From positions 19,905,507-19,969,506 of the forward strand of contig OU342632.1 in the NCBI GenBank assembly GCA_910589415.1: a DNA stretch of 64,000 nt, given 5' to 3'. Of this stretch, positions 44,759 through 57,233 are shown piece by piece. The first letter of the stretch is position 1. Every line of letters starts with the position of its first letter. A model generated the notes under the pieces. That model saw only the letters and a list, made by a program, of their open reading frames with translations. It ran no database searches and was not told the DNA's origin. Origin of the DNA: Malachius bipustulatus. Taxonomy: Eukaryota > Arthropoda > Insecta > Coleoptera > Melyridae. Made by a program: the position numbers and the translations under genes.

Positions 44759-45644
44759 TACAGGGTGTCCCAGCTTATTCGAAGCGGTCTCTGTTGGCCA
44801 AGCGATGGACTTTTTAAAAAAAAAATTTGAAAATTCAAGTACAGAATCACAATCGCCATAATCTAAAATTATTTTGGAGTATACAGAGTGTCCCATATGA
44901 GAGTGGCATATCAAAGTTATGTTTTTTTTAAATGGACTGCTCCTATATGTTATTGCATTTTTAGATTGTCTGAGAAGAAAAAATAAGATTGGCTTTTACA
45001 GTTGGTGTTTAAATTGAGAAGTTTTTGAGTTATAAACAAGTGAAAGTCGTAATTTTTCTTGTTCAAGGCCCTGTACAACGAAAACGGCTAAAGATAGAGG
45101 AAAACGGCTTACATGGTTCCTATTTTAACTTTTTATGTACTATCCTATGGTATAGAAACATTTGTACTTTCTTTGATTTTTTTATTTGGCGACGCGTGGA
45201 GAAATCTTAGAATTTTCCAAATTTTTTCTCACCCTGTATAAACATTTCATCCACATCATAGGATAGTACATGAAAAGTTAAAATAGGGACATGTAAGCCG
45301 TTTTTCTCTATTTTGAACCGTTTTCGTTGTACAGGGCCTTGAACTTGAAAAATGACGATTTTCACTTGTTTATAACTGAAAAACTTCTGAATTTAAACAC
45401 CAACTGTAAAAGCAAATCTTATTTTATCTTTTCAGACAATCTAAAAATGCAATAACCTAGGAGCATTCCATTTCAAAAAACATAACTTTGATATGCCACT
45501 GTCATATGGGACACTCTGTATACCCCAAAATAATTTTAAATTATGGCCATTGTGATCCTGTACTTGAATGTGTGCAAAAATTTTTTGGAAAAAATCCATC
45601 GTTTGGCCTACAGAGACCGCTTCGAATAAGCTGGGACACCTGTA
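44759..45644. mobile_element. Large concentric foldback element
   Basis: The outer tips TACAGGGTGTCCCAGC (44759) and GCTGGGACACCTGTA (ending 45644, one C short) enclose arms of roughly 390 bp around a short centre near 45155-45225. A second pair of tips lies inside: TATACAGAGTGTCCCATATG at about 44880 and CATATGGGACACTCTGTATA at about 45505. An inner pair, GGCCCTGTACAACG and CGTTGTACAGGGCC, lies at about 45067 and 45326. The inner blocks match 36824-37172. This looks like foldback elements nested by repeated insertion or arm growth. It split a LINE fragment. Confidence 0.8.
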
Positions 45645-45646
45645 TA

Positions 45647-45967
45647 ATGGTAGGAGTCCTCATCATCCATTTCGCATTTAGGGCAGACCGGGTCCCGAGT
45701 TACCCACATAACTTGTAGATGTCTGTTCAGACTGCTGTGACCGGTGAGCACCCCGACTAGTAGGCTAAGTTTTTTCCGGTTCATTTTGGACATGCTGGTC
45801 CATCTGCTTCCGATCGGACCAGTCAGAAACAGCCTGGCCTGTCTGCAGCCTGATGCTATTTCCCAGTGATTCTCTAGATCCTTGCGAGTCCATTCTTTTA
45901 TAGCTTCTTTGAGAATCCCATTAAAGCTAACACAAGAAACAGGGTTGTCCTTTGGTGAAGCCAACAT
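45647..45967 (-). pseudogene. LINE C-terminal fragment (after RNase H), inverted
   Basis: The minus-strand frame from 45967 resembles the region after RNase H in insect LINE ORF2 proteins: FNGILKEAIKEWTRKDLENH, later LLVGVLTGHSSLNRHL, then a CPKC zinc-knuckle start and a SYH position. It is inverted relative to the fragments on either side, which read on the plus strand, so the element has been rearranged. Confidence 0.65.
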
Positions 45968-46618
45968 CAGTCAGAGTTAAGATCTAAAGTGCGATGCAGC
46001 TCTTAAATAGAACAAAGCGCAACGGAAACTGGCAGAGTTACCAAAGCCAAAAAGAGCTGAGCACCTAAATAAAGAAATGATGTGAAGACATAACATCAAC
46101 AATTATTGAGGCCAGACTACATAAATCCATGGCCAGGGACAAGGAGGAGACCCAAATGGCATTAAATAAACCCAATGGTAGCTTCACACAAAGTGAGAAG
46201 CAACAGGGCTCTTCTGCTGCTTGAAACACACTTTCCGGGGAGAATAAAAAGGTAAAGAAAAAGATGAAATCATAAGTAAGCCAGGAAGTATAGACTGGAA
46301 AAAAGTTAGGTACAAATGTCTCTTGCAAAGCTGTTTTTGGCAATCAACACCTCTCAAACATACCAGTCACCAGGTGTGAACAACATATTCCCTGCTTTGC
46401 TCCAAAAGAGGCAGTAGGCGACTTACCTTTAAGGTACACCTTTAAGGATTAGAGAAGGGCTGGATCTACAAATCTTTCTACAAAAGGTTGTAGATAACTG
46501 CTTAAGAATGCAGAAACTCAGAATTCAGAAATCCACCAAAACCACTGTCACAGGTGCAGAAGTCTTTGGACCTCGGACAAAATATTTTGAGCCTATGGAA
46601 AAGATACGCTTAATTTAA
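45968..46618 (+). pseudogene. LINE pol fragment, frameshifted and deleted
   Basis: Successive pieces match an RNase H-bearing LINE ORF2 in order but in different frames: LLNRTKRNGNWQSYQ (46000-46044), a degenerate THFPG-like piece (about 46209-46240), YQSPGVNNIFPALLQ (46361-46405), and TGAEVFGPRTKYFEPM (46547-46594), which resembles the start of the RNase H domain. Most of the reverse transcriptase between the third and fourth pieces is deleted. Confidence 0.65.
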
Positions 46619-48983
46619 TATAGACAGTCAGTGTAACTTTTGGACACACCATAAGCAACACGTTTTTTTTAGACATCTCTACAACGAACCCATATCCGTC
46701 AGTCTATAGCTGACTCTTTTGTTTTTGCTTCACACATGTATCCAATCAATTATTTCATTTTTTAACGTTTAGTCGTTGAACGTAAGTTCGAGATTCTCGA
46801 AGCCTGCTGCTTTATACAAGCGCGACCTTCTATAGACCGCCGAGCTCTCGTTTCTAATAATTCCGGAATCTTGGCGGAAGACTTCGTTTACTGAAACAAC
46901 AGTGAAATGATTTTTACATTGCACAAGTGAAATTTAATAAGAGAAAATCTTACTCTTCAGAATGGATAGGGGATTATTTTCAAAATAATTAGAATAACGT
47001 CTCCCTCCTAACGTTAATCTGACGTTGTTTCTCATATGAATACGCAACTTAAGCAATCTACCCCGGAATGATTTACTGATTACCTACGCATAGGAAGACA
47101 AGAGCGGGCGGCGGACGTTCTCTTAGACACAATAGACCGACACCGGCGTCCTGAGTCACGAGTATCACGGGAGGGATGCGATCACCGTGAGATATCCCTA
47201 TTACCGGCCTCTTATTAACCGCCGCGTCTCCTGGCCCAGTCACCCCAGATCACATTTCCTTCCTTCCGTATCCTCCTTGGCACGACAAGTAGTCCTCCGC
47301 CACTTTCCTATATAACTCATAGACTATGACGCAATCTTATCTTATAAATATAGAAGTTTATAAAACTTCTCAGTGGACTTTATAAGATTTCTGTAAAATA
47401 TTGAATTTCACTGCTTGATTAATGTCGTAAACTTTATAATAAGAGACAACCATCAAACTGAAAAAAACCCATACTTACATTGCTCAACAAGAAATCCAAA
47501 AATGTACGTCTAAGATGACTCCCCCAGGCGGCTTTGTCGGTCATGTCGGAACTTAAACTCGATACCTACGACAAATAATACCATGCAAATATTCAATGAG
47601 TACAATAATTAGGCTAGTCTATTCGACTTTTAATTAAATAGTGATACATAGTCACGATTACTTACTGTAACTGTTATTCGTTTATAAGTTAGGTATTTCA
47701 AGATGACTGAAATTAAAATGTGATCCGCATAGAGTATAATATGCTTACTTAAACTAATTGCTTAATTGGAATTCTTCTCCAGTAATAAGCGAAAAGAATG
47801 ATAATTAGAGTAGCATAAACCAAAACTGCTTTCCGACGGGTTGAAAACAGAATTTTCTTCAAAGGAAGTAATGACATATATTTAGATATTAATAAGCAGG
47901 GTCGTAGAGAATTAAAGTGCACCCTTAAGCAGTCTGGTCTTTTGTTTTTACCCTCTAAGATGATGCATTGAATAGGGGACACCGGGAATAGGGACCGGGA
48001 GAGGCGACATAAATGCAGGACTTACCCCGGCTTTTCTTTCATAAGAATACGGATACGAATACCTACTTCACGACAGACTGTCGTTGCATAGTTTTGTCTC
48101 TCCGTCTGTCTTAATTAATGCAGATCGAGATGTATACATATTCTATTTCTTTTAATGAATCATTCAGAAGCGCGGATTTTTCTTTGGCTTACCTTCGTTC
48201 TTATTCACTATTCTGCATTTACAAGAAAGTTCTTGACATAGATTAATTAAGGCTCGTACATGAGGGTGATGCGGAGATTTAAACTAAAACTGCCATCTCT
48301 CATTTTACCGTAATTTAAATCTCCGTGCCTACATTTACTCGTACCTTTGAATATCCACATTTTAAATTAAGAAATGTTACTGAATTAAAGATATAATATG
48401 AGTTTTCGAGCTGTTGAAGAAGCTTTATATTTATTTTATGTTGATGATAATGATATTTATATAAATTAGAGATATTTATAAGATGCTTTCACGTTTGTAG
48501 GTGATCTTATAGCATCACGCATTAAATAGCTTGTTAAAAGGATTATTATTTAGGGAGAAATAAACGATATTTTCTTTAACAAATCTTTGGATATTTATTC
48601 AATATCTTCAACGGTGCTATAAACATGTTAAATGCTAGGTACATAAACATTTTTTATATTTAAAAATATTTTTGAAGCGTTCTTCCACAAAAAGTCTAGC
48701 ATTTTTTTTCCTCTTTCCGTCCTATAGATTTATCGCTTTAGGATAGGGATTAGAAATCAGAAAATATTAACGAACTGCAAAAATTTCTGGAAATGATTTC
48801 TGGTAAAAATCTGGAATGATGAGTGATGTTTTTTAGAAGATTTTTATATTTTTTCAACAGTCAACTGAGGAATAGTCATAAGTACTGAGGTAATATTGGT
48901 GGGTAAGTGTTTGAGGAGGTTTGAGAAGGAAACATCAGGAAAATGTTCCATAAGCAAGAAAAAGTTTTTTTGTGGTCGATAAA
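46619..48983. other. Unassigned DNA
   Basis: No gene recognised. A GC-richer, unique-looking patch spans about 47090-47300 and is otherwise unexplained. Confidence 0.3.
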
Positions 48984-49790
48984 GGCAGTGGCGACTTTTC
49001 ATGTGAAGTGAGTGAAGTGCCACTTCAACTATTTCTAAATAAATTATTGTTTTTCAAAAGCTCAGCTTTTTTTGCACGGTCTGATCAACTTCAAAAAAGT
49101 TTTTTTGCCAGGTCCGGTCAGCTCGAATATTCAAAGATTCCTTTTTGAACATTACCAAACCGGGCATTACAAGAAAAAAATTGAACTGACCGGAATTTGC
49201 AAAAATCGAATTTTCGAGCTGAACGGACTTTGTCTAGCCGGACACTGCCAAAAACAAAAATTCAAGCTGACCCGACTTTGAAAAAATAAATTTTACCTAG
49301 AACGAACCGTGCAGATAAATAAAATTCGAGCTGACCGGACTTTAAAAAACGAAAAACGATTTAGAGCAAACCGGATTTTGCAGAAAAATAGAATTCGAGC
49401 TGACCAGACTGAGCAAAAAGCGAATTTTAGAGCCATAACCGGACTTTGCAGGAAAAAACGAAATTCGAACTGACCGGAATTTGCAAAAAAAGCTAATTTT
49501 AGAGCTAACCGGACTTTGCAGAAAAATAAAATTCTAGCTGACCGGAATTTGCAAAAAGTGAATTTTAGAGCTAACCGTGTAGAAAAATAAATTTCGAGCT
49601 GACCGGACACGAACCGGACTTTGCAGAAAAACAAAATTCGAGCTGACCGGACTTTGCAAAAATCAGATTACCGAGCTGGCCGGACTTTTGCAAAAACCGA
49701 ATTTTCCAAACCGAGCTGACAAAACTTATTGGTCAGCCCGGACATTTCCAAAAAAAAAAAAAAAAATTAGCTAACCGCACCTTGTCAAAT
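48984..49790. repeat. GACCGGACTTTGCAAAA-type minisatellite element, copy 2
   Basis: After the head CAGTGGCGACTTTTCATGTG, about a dozen degenerate reiterations of GAGCTGACCGGACTTTGCA with A-rich spacers follow, some alternating with GAGCTAACCGGACTTTGCAG. The spacing is roughly 35-65 bp. It shares head and unit with 12515-12905. The 113-codon minus-strand frame at 49293-49634 is a translation of the repeat. Confidence 0.8.
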
Positions 49791-50639
49791 AGGCTCTCTA
49801 GATCAAGCAGGAATCCAAGCTTCTCAGCAACTGGAGCAACAATCATCCAATAAGCAGCTTGCTAAAAATAGGAATTATTTTATGAACCCTAATTTTTTTA
49901 TGGCCTATTTATTCATATTTATTTTAGAAGAGCAAGTATACGTCGTCTTAAGTTTCACCGTACTTAATTACATCTCAATGATGCTACTTTAATTATCGCT
50001 TCCACAAAAATAACACTTACTTCCCGTATTATTCCATATGTGATGATAAAACCGCAGACTTGCCGATACCAGAGTAGGTAATCTCCCAACGTTAGGATAA
50101 TTTATAAACAAACGTATGAGACAATGGCTCAAGGATTTACCACCGCGCACTCATGACTCTGCGTCATCTTTACTATCACGTTGATTATTATTTTTACCAA
50201 AGCACGAGGACACCAGGAATGCCCCTCTGCACTGATTTACATATTATCTCTTACAGACGGGGAGCTTATCAGAAGCGGGCAAGTAACCTCCTGTTATTAG
50301 TGTAGCTTGTAGCTTCCTCATTACGAACTTCCTCTTAATACTTTCTCAGGGTTTGCTTTATTCTTTACCTTCTCTGCTAGCCGCTGTTCCTTTTTAACAG
50401 GATATTTAATTAACTCATTATGTAAGATTGAGTGAATTGTCCTGATTGAGTATAAACTATAAAGCACTAGATCAGTTTATATTATTTATACCTACAGGAT
50501 GCTAGTTTTTTTTTTTTTAAATGCTTCAATAAATAGAAAATATAATATAAAATGGGTTACAGAAAATACGGTAATAACAAAACAATAATAACTGATCATT
50601 TCATGACATAAAATGGTCTGTACAATTAAAAATAGTTGC
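49791..50639. other. Unassigned DNA
   Basis: No gene or repeat recognised. Confidence 0.3.
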
Positions 50640-52015
50640 AGTTACTTCTTCTGATCAATCTACTCGTACACATGTCTTTTATTAAGATAACTTTTTTTCT
50701 TGTTGCTTTGATGAGAGTGATTTAAAAACAGCTGTGGAAAGATTGAAACTTCCTTTCTCTTCCGGTCCTGATAGAGAAAGATTCTGGTCCTAGATATCTG
50801 TCTTCGTGGCCTGATGTCAAGATTTTCTGAAAAATTTCGTCATGGCTGAAGGTCATGATAGTTACACAATTACTTCTTCGGATCATCTGCTTGTGATTCA
50901 GGAGACGTAAGTAGAATCTTCTTCCCTTGACGTTTTGAGTGATTTAAAAACAGCTGTGGAAAGATTGAAACTTCTTTTCTCTTCCGGTCCTGATAGAGGA
51001 AGATTCTGGTCCTAAATATGTATCTGTGTTCGTGATGGCCTAGTGTCAAGATCGATTTTCTGAAGAATTTCGTCATAGCTGAAGGTCATGATAGTTACAC
51101 AATAATTACTTCTTCGGATCATCTGCTTGTGATTCAGGAGACGTAAGTAGCATCTTCTTTCCTTGACGTTTTGAGTGATTTAAAAACAGCTGTGGAAAGA
51201 TTGAAACTTCCTTTCTCTTCCGGTCCTGATAGAGGAAGATTCTGGTCCTAAATATTTGTGTTCGTGATGGCCTGGTGTCAAGATCGATTTTCTGAAGAAT
51301 TTCGTCATAGCTGAAGGTCATGATAGTTACACAATAATTACTTCTTCGGATCATCTGCTTGTGATTCAGGAGACGTAAGTAGCATCTTCTTTCCTTGACG
51401 TTTTGAGTGATTTAAAAACAGCTGTGGAAAGATTGAAACTTCCTTTCTCTTCCGGTCCTGATAGAGGAAGATCCTGGTCCTAAATATTTGTGTCCGTGAT
51501 GGCCTGGTGTCAAGATCGATTTTCTGAAGAATTTCGTCATAGCTGAAGGTCATGATAGTTACACAATAATTACTTCTTCGGATCATCTGCTTGTGATTCA
51601 GGAGACGTAAGTAGCATCTTCTTTCCTTGACGTTTTGAGTGATTTAAAAACAGCTGTGGAAAGATTGAAACTTCCTTTCTCTTCCGGTCCTGATAGAGGA
51701 AGATTCTGGTCCTAAATTTTTGTGTTCGTGATGGCCTGGTGTCAAGATCGATTTTCTGAAGAATTTCGTCATAGCTGAAGGTCATGATAGTTACACAATA
51801 ATTACTTCTTCCGATCATCTGCTTGTGATTCAGGAGACGTAAGTAGCATCTTCTTTCCTTGACGTTTTGAGTGATTTAAAAACAGCTGTGGAAAGATTGA
51901 AACTTCCTTTCTCTCCTGATGCTGGAGAAAGATTCTGGTCCTAAATATCGGTCTTCATGGCCTGATTTCAAGACAGATTTTCCCAAGAAATTCGTCATTG
52001 CCAACATCGTTTTTT
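50640..52015 (+). repeat. Tandem array of six ~232-bp units
   Basis: GATTTAAAAACAGCTGTGG recurs at 50720, 50941, 51177, 51409, 51641 and 51873, giving periods of 221, 236, 232, 232 and 232 bp. The central three units are nearly identical; the edge units are more diverged. The 82-codon minus-strand frames that repeat every 232 bp are by-products. On the plus strand each unit reads SDLKTAVERLKLPFSSGPD, which resembles the linker before a LINE reverse transcriptase, where SPGPDG is typical. A reverse transcriptase relic lies directly downstream, so the array probably arose inside a LINE. Confidence 0.9.
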
Positions 52016-52075
52016 CTTGACTGGGATATAACATGTTACTAATTTGATGGATGTGTGTAGTTTATCGCTAAGTCT

Positions 52076-52321
52076 TTAGATGCTTTTGGCCTGACTCAAA
52101 ACCTGATTATGATTAATCATTATCTACGTGACTGAACCCACTTCGTTGAAGTATCTGAATTTAGATCAAGCGTTAGATCTGGTGTACCGCAGGTACCTAT
52201 TCTTGGGCCCATGTTATTCATCATGTGTACTGATTATGATGATTAATCGTTTATTGATCTATTTGCTCATAATTTGAAGCAAGATCTTGACAAATTTCAT
52301 AAGTGGTGTCAGAGTAAATAA
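52076..52321 (+). pseudogene. LINE reverse transcriptase relic
   Basis: One frame from 52076 reads through two stops. It gives a YLRD-x-THFVEV stretch, then SGVPQVPILGPMLFIMCTD, which matches the SGVPQGSxLGPLLF block of non-LTR reverse transcriptases. After a TAA at 52244 it gives LFA followed by NLKQDLDKFHKWCQS, matching the segment after the FADD box. The catalytic FADD itself is missing through an apparent deletion. Confidence 0.75.
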
Positions 52322-52465
52322 TTCCGCCACACCCAATACGGTACACGGAGAGGACAATTTGATTTGACAAGTATATCTTTAACCGTAAAAGCTGAATCTG
52401 CCAATTTCTGGAAAAGTGGTGGAACAGAACCGATTTTAAAAATTCTTTTTTTTTCATGGATTACT

Positions 52466-53010
52466 AAGACCTTCAGGTACATTCATCAGCAGTAACCCCC
52501 TGCATCGAAAAATGAGATAATGGGGTAATCCCCCCCCCCAAACACCCTAAATAACAATATAGTGATCAAAAAAATCGAAAATTCAAATTCTCACCTTGTA
52601 AATTGTCTCTGGGGGGGTTTTCGCGGTCGCTGATCACGAATCTTTTCACAAAAATGTTCACTTTTTTCCGTTTTCGATATAGCTGATTGACTTGTATACT
52701 TATAAACTGAAGAATTTCGAGTAGGTATTTGATTCTTGCCGCAGAAAAATCTAAATTTATGTTTGGAAATTGCCTCTTATCGCATCTGTTTACCTTTGGT
52801 CGGTAACTTAGTTCTTGCTTATGAAAAAGCACATAAATTTGATTTTAATTAGATTATTAGATTTAATCGACCCCGAAACCCCCGAGAGACGATTTCCGGG
52901 GTGATTTTTTTCTTACTGTTACTATTTGGGGTGCTTAGAGGGGGAGGAAATTACCCTTATTTTTTCATTTTTCGAGGTAATGCAGAGATATGTGCTAAAG
53001 GTCCAAGGAA
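52466..53010. mobile_element. Diverged foldback element with C-rich arms
   Basis: ATCGAAAAATGAGATAATGG and GGTAATCCCCCCCCCC at 52505-52545 are mirrored by GGGGGAGGAAATTACCC and TTTTTCATTTTTCGAGGTAA at 52940-52980. An inner pair is GTCTCTGGGGGGGTTTTCGC (52606) with CGAAACCCCCGAGAGACGAT (52874). The outer arms extend to about 52466 and 53010. I saw no TACAGGGTG tips. Confidence 0.65.
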
Positions 53011-55803
53011 TCTAGGAAAAAATAATTTTTAGAAATCTCAGATTTTCCACTATTTTTCCAGATTTCCCGGCTAATTTATATGACCAAATGGGGCAATAAA
53101 TGGTGCATATATGAATTGTGATAACAGTCCTGGTGATCCAGACCTGTTTATTTTTGTCCTAAATTGATTTAAAATTAAAATATTATGAGGTACATGAATT
53201 CATAAAAGGTATTTATATGATTCGCAGCTGCAGCTGGTTCTATTTAATAAAGCAAATTGAGAGATAACTCGTCAATGTTCAATAGCAATGAACAAAGAGA
53301 GAAGTTATTACCAAAAAGGGTTGATTTTGAACTACTTCTAGATGAATTCAATTATTCAATTATTTAATAAAAAATACTGAAGAATTCTACGCTGATTTAC
53401 TGTAAAATTTCTGCTCTATAGAGAAAGATCAAAATGTAGAATGGAGATGAAAACAATAGAATGGAGATTACTGGGATGTCACGTCTTAAATTAATATTAC
53501 TTATAATGGGCATATCTTTTATACGAGTATCGAATTGGCGATGTATAGTCGAAGCTATCAGAAAAGTAACATAAAATTCGCGACATTTGTCGACAAATTG
53601 TGATTGACATCTTAGGTATGTAGTAAAAAAGTATTCACATTTTATATGAGAATTAACCATAAAAAATCTTATCCCGAAAGTAGACATAAATTCGAATTGC
53701 CGGCGCACGAAACATATAACCACAAGGAATATAATAAACAGGGAAATGTTTAAAGCATTTCTTTTTAAAAGTCATAACGTCTCCCGACTCAGATTATAAA
53801 ACCCTAATAAAAGAGACACCTCAATACAATAAAAAGGATCGTTCTACGAATATATGGCTGACTTGACATTTGTTTTCCCTTATAACACCACATAAATGCA
53901 TCAAGACCCTTCAAGCGACTTACGTTTTCAAAACAAGTACCTACGGAAAAGCCACTTTATTTTTCCAAGATCTTTTCCTCACTCATAGTCTGTTCATGTA
54001 AATTGCTTCTTATATACCTAATACACCATCATAACTAAGTTTCAGTTTTAAATTGGTATAGGTATAGTCGAAATTTAATTTTTTAGGAGTTATCTATTAG
54101 CGCCATTTCAAATGGCTTTTAGTTTTGGTTACCAACCATGCACGTCTCTCAGCCGAGGCACCGGCACTATAAATTTTCCCAAGTTAGGAATAAGAAGAGA
54201 TATATCACAACAAAGGATATCAGCATATTTCAAATTATTATATTTGGCATCCAGTCTGAACTTAGTTTTGATATTAGTGCCCCTGACATAAGAGTACGAA
54301 ATCCCGTGACTTAATTTTGAGTTACGTGACCGAAAGATCCACCCGGCGTAAACAAAAGGACTAAGTACCCCGAGCTCGCCTTATTCCATTAAATCTTGGC
54401 AGAGTTTTCCTAGAATTCAGGCATACAAATCAATTTGAATAATACAAAGATACACTTACTTGATTCGCATATACCTTGATAAAACTATCTCATATACAGT
54501 TGTCCCAAAACTAGAAGTAATCTCATCATGACTGACCAGAATGATCTTGGTCAGTTTTTACATTCTAAATTTTGTTATCGATCAAACGCCGAAGGAATAT
54601 TATTCTAGTGCCATATTTTTAGGGAAATTTTTTTCCTGTTGAAATTTTTTTTTGTGATTTAATTTTGGCCTTTTTTTATGAAAAAAATTACGTTGTAATG
54701 GCATGTTATTCCTAAAAATGGCTCATTTGTTCTAATTTCTGCAACGGTGTAATATTTTCCATGTTATTTGGATTGACTGATGCAAGAGATTTTCAAATTT
54801 TTCTAAACATTTTGAGAACGAGAATTTTTGAACCTGCAACACAAAAAGGCACAACTTTTCATAATAACCGGCAAAAGATCGTGTTCGATTTACGCCATCG
54901 TTAAAAAAAATCGTCATAGCGAAATACACTTAACTCTAATTATTTCTAGGCATTGTTAGCTTTACGAGCAGGTAAACGACATCTGTTCTTATTCAAAATA
55001 TTTTAATTCTCTATTCAGAGAAGCGTAGAGAAGGGGCATATTTTGCTATAATTAAGTGTGTTTTACTGAACAAGTTACTTATTTATTCCGAAACAATTGT
55101 TCTAATTCTCCCCTATTTCCTGAGAGACCAAGTTCCACGTTAGTATCTCATGCACCCACCTGATATCTACGGTGTGAAGGTATCCCCGATGCGGTGGTAT
55201 ATGGCTATGGGAAAGAAATATCATTAGTGGGTGCTCACCCTGCGTGACGATTGTAGGAAATGCAGATTCGTGATCTACTTCTTTACGTATAGAAGCGGAA
55301 GAAGTTACATGTTTTATATCCATATAGCACCATCTGTTCTTTGCGGTATTTTTTAAGCCATTATATAGTTACTTTCAGGTAGGTATACCTACTTTAAAGC
55401 TGTAAAATACACATTTGCAAAAAAAAACAATAAATATTTCCCTAGGAATTTTATCCCTTAATGAGGATTTCAAGCAATTCGAGCCAATTTTTGCTGATTC
55501 TGGAGACAATGCTAGAAAAAAATCATCAAATGTTGAAAAATAAAATAACGAAATACTTGCACGTTTTCAAGGAACGATATGACATATTTTTTTTAATTCA
55601 AAGAAAAGTTTCTTTCAGAAAAAGAGATCGCTCAAGATTGTTGGTTGGCAGTACTTTATCCAACTTTTGCCGGATGCTAAATTTGCTTCTATGAGTGTCA
55701 TTTTTCTCAAGTACTCATATACGCAAGAATGAGACTATGAATATCCAACATTATCGGGACTCTTCCATAAAGCTCGTATACGCACGGGGTGCGAACTATA
55801 AAC
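53011..55803. other. 2.8 kb without recognisable genes
   Basis: AT-rich. Short frames at 53397-53723 (minus) and 55461-55694 (plus) show no family resemblance. Confidence 0.3.
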
Positions 55804-55915
55804 GATGACATTGCAGCTCATCGTATCACCACCACCAGAATGGAGCGGCCTCCATACTCCCCTGAACTCTATTGAACATGTTTGGTTGAGATGTCTCGTC
55901 GGTAAAAGGCTATCA
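55804..55915 (+). pseudogene. Tc1/mariner transposase relic
   Basis: The frame from 55804 gives DDIAAHRITTTRMERPPYSP followed by EL. A 1-base frame change then leads to IEHVWLRCLVGKR from 55871. This matches the C-terminal catalytic block of Tc1/mariner transposases, typically NAxxH, then EWPxxSPDLNPIEHVWD. The DLNP residues are disrupted by the frameshift. Only this fragment is recognisable. Confidence 0.7.
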
Positions 55916-57022
55916 AACGTGATAATTTCTCCAAGGTGAGAAAAAACATTATAAAAATACCTCATTAATTAATAATTAACAAAAAATATTAAGTATCTAT
56001 AAACCGAATATATAAAATAAGGTACCTAAAGCTATACTCTATAAGCTAACGTTTCATTTGAATGTTAAACTGTCGGATACCCTGCCATATGGTCGATAAA
56101 ATGTACGAGTAGGTACATACTTTACTGGAAATTCTCACAATATTTCACCATCTGTTATAGAGCCAGGAGTCGTTTGTCTTATCATACTAATTTTCATTGC
56201 AATCTAATATCTAATATACGCCTTATTTATTCCCTTTAGCGCTAATGGTGTGTCGTTATCGCATCAGTTATTATTACGAACAGATCTCTTATACACACGA
56301 ATCGCATCACGGTATCAGTTGTTGTTTTGATGTCTGAAAAATGCCAGGCTGAAAGCAAACGGATAAGTTAAGCCGTTTGGCGATAATATATTTTTTGATA
56401 AGCATGTTATTGGATCGATTGGAGATAAAACAAAATTGCTCAGAGTAAAAAAAAAGCAGTTCTCATTTTTTTTTAAAACAAAGTATAACCAAAATATCTG
56501 AAGAATTGCCAAGAAAGAGCTTAAGAAAATTTTAAAACAAATTTGGAGGCTGAGTTCCCCACAACTTAAGTTAGTGGCTACTTAAATTAAGACAATAATA
56601 AAATTAATAATAAGACGCCTACTTTTGTTAAATTCGACTTCATAAAAAAGAAATCTCAAAATTTACTCTAAATTTACTCCTGATTGAAGTAAATGTATCA
56701 TTTGACCGTGGAGTTGGCTAGATGAAGTTCACTTACTGTACTAGTGTCACAATACTGTAGGTAAGTGTCTTCAATCACTGTTACATCTGGCAACCTTGTA
56801 CTTTAAGATAATATAATATCATGAGCTTTTCTATGTGCAGGTGAGGTAACCAAGCCCCCCCCCTGATCTTGAATTGATGCTGAGATGATGCTCGGAAAAT
56901 TAAAAAAAAATAATTAATCAAGGAAATATTTGCTAATTTAATTACATAATTTTACCACCGGAAATATAAAAAATAACAATTTTGGTTTTTAGATTTTTAC
57001 ATAAGAAATCTATACTTACGCA
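55916..57022. other. Unassigned DNA
   Basis: No gene or repeat recognised. Confidence 0.3.
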
Positions 57023-57233
57023 TACAGGGTGGCTCAGATTTTATTTTTAAAGTTATCAGGAGCGTTTGAAAAAATAACTTAAAAAATAAAAGGCTTATTA
57101 ATAAACATTGGTCCTCAGAACATTTTGAGATAGCCTCAGCCCTATAGAGAAAGAGATCATCAATAAAGATGATTTTTCAATCTAAAGATTAGCATTCTAA
57201 AGACCTGAAGATTTGGACCTTATACCGTATACG

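Noticed and set aside
51106..51818. A tandem family of 82-residue proteins on the minus strand
   Set aside because: The frames repeat exactly every 232 bp, start and stop in the repeat, and overlap each other; they are by-products of the tandem array.
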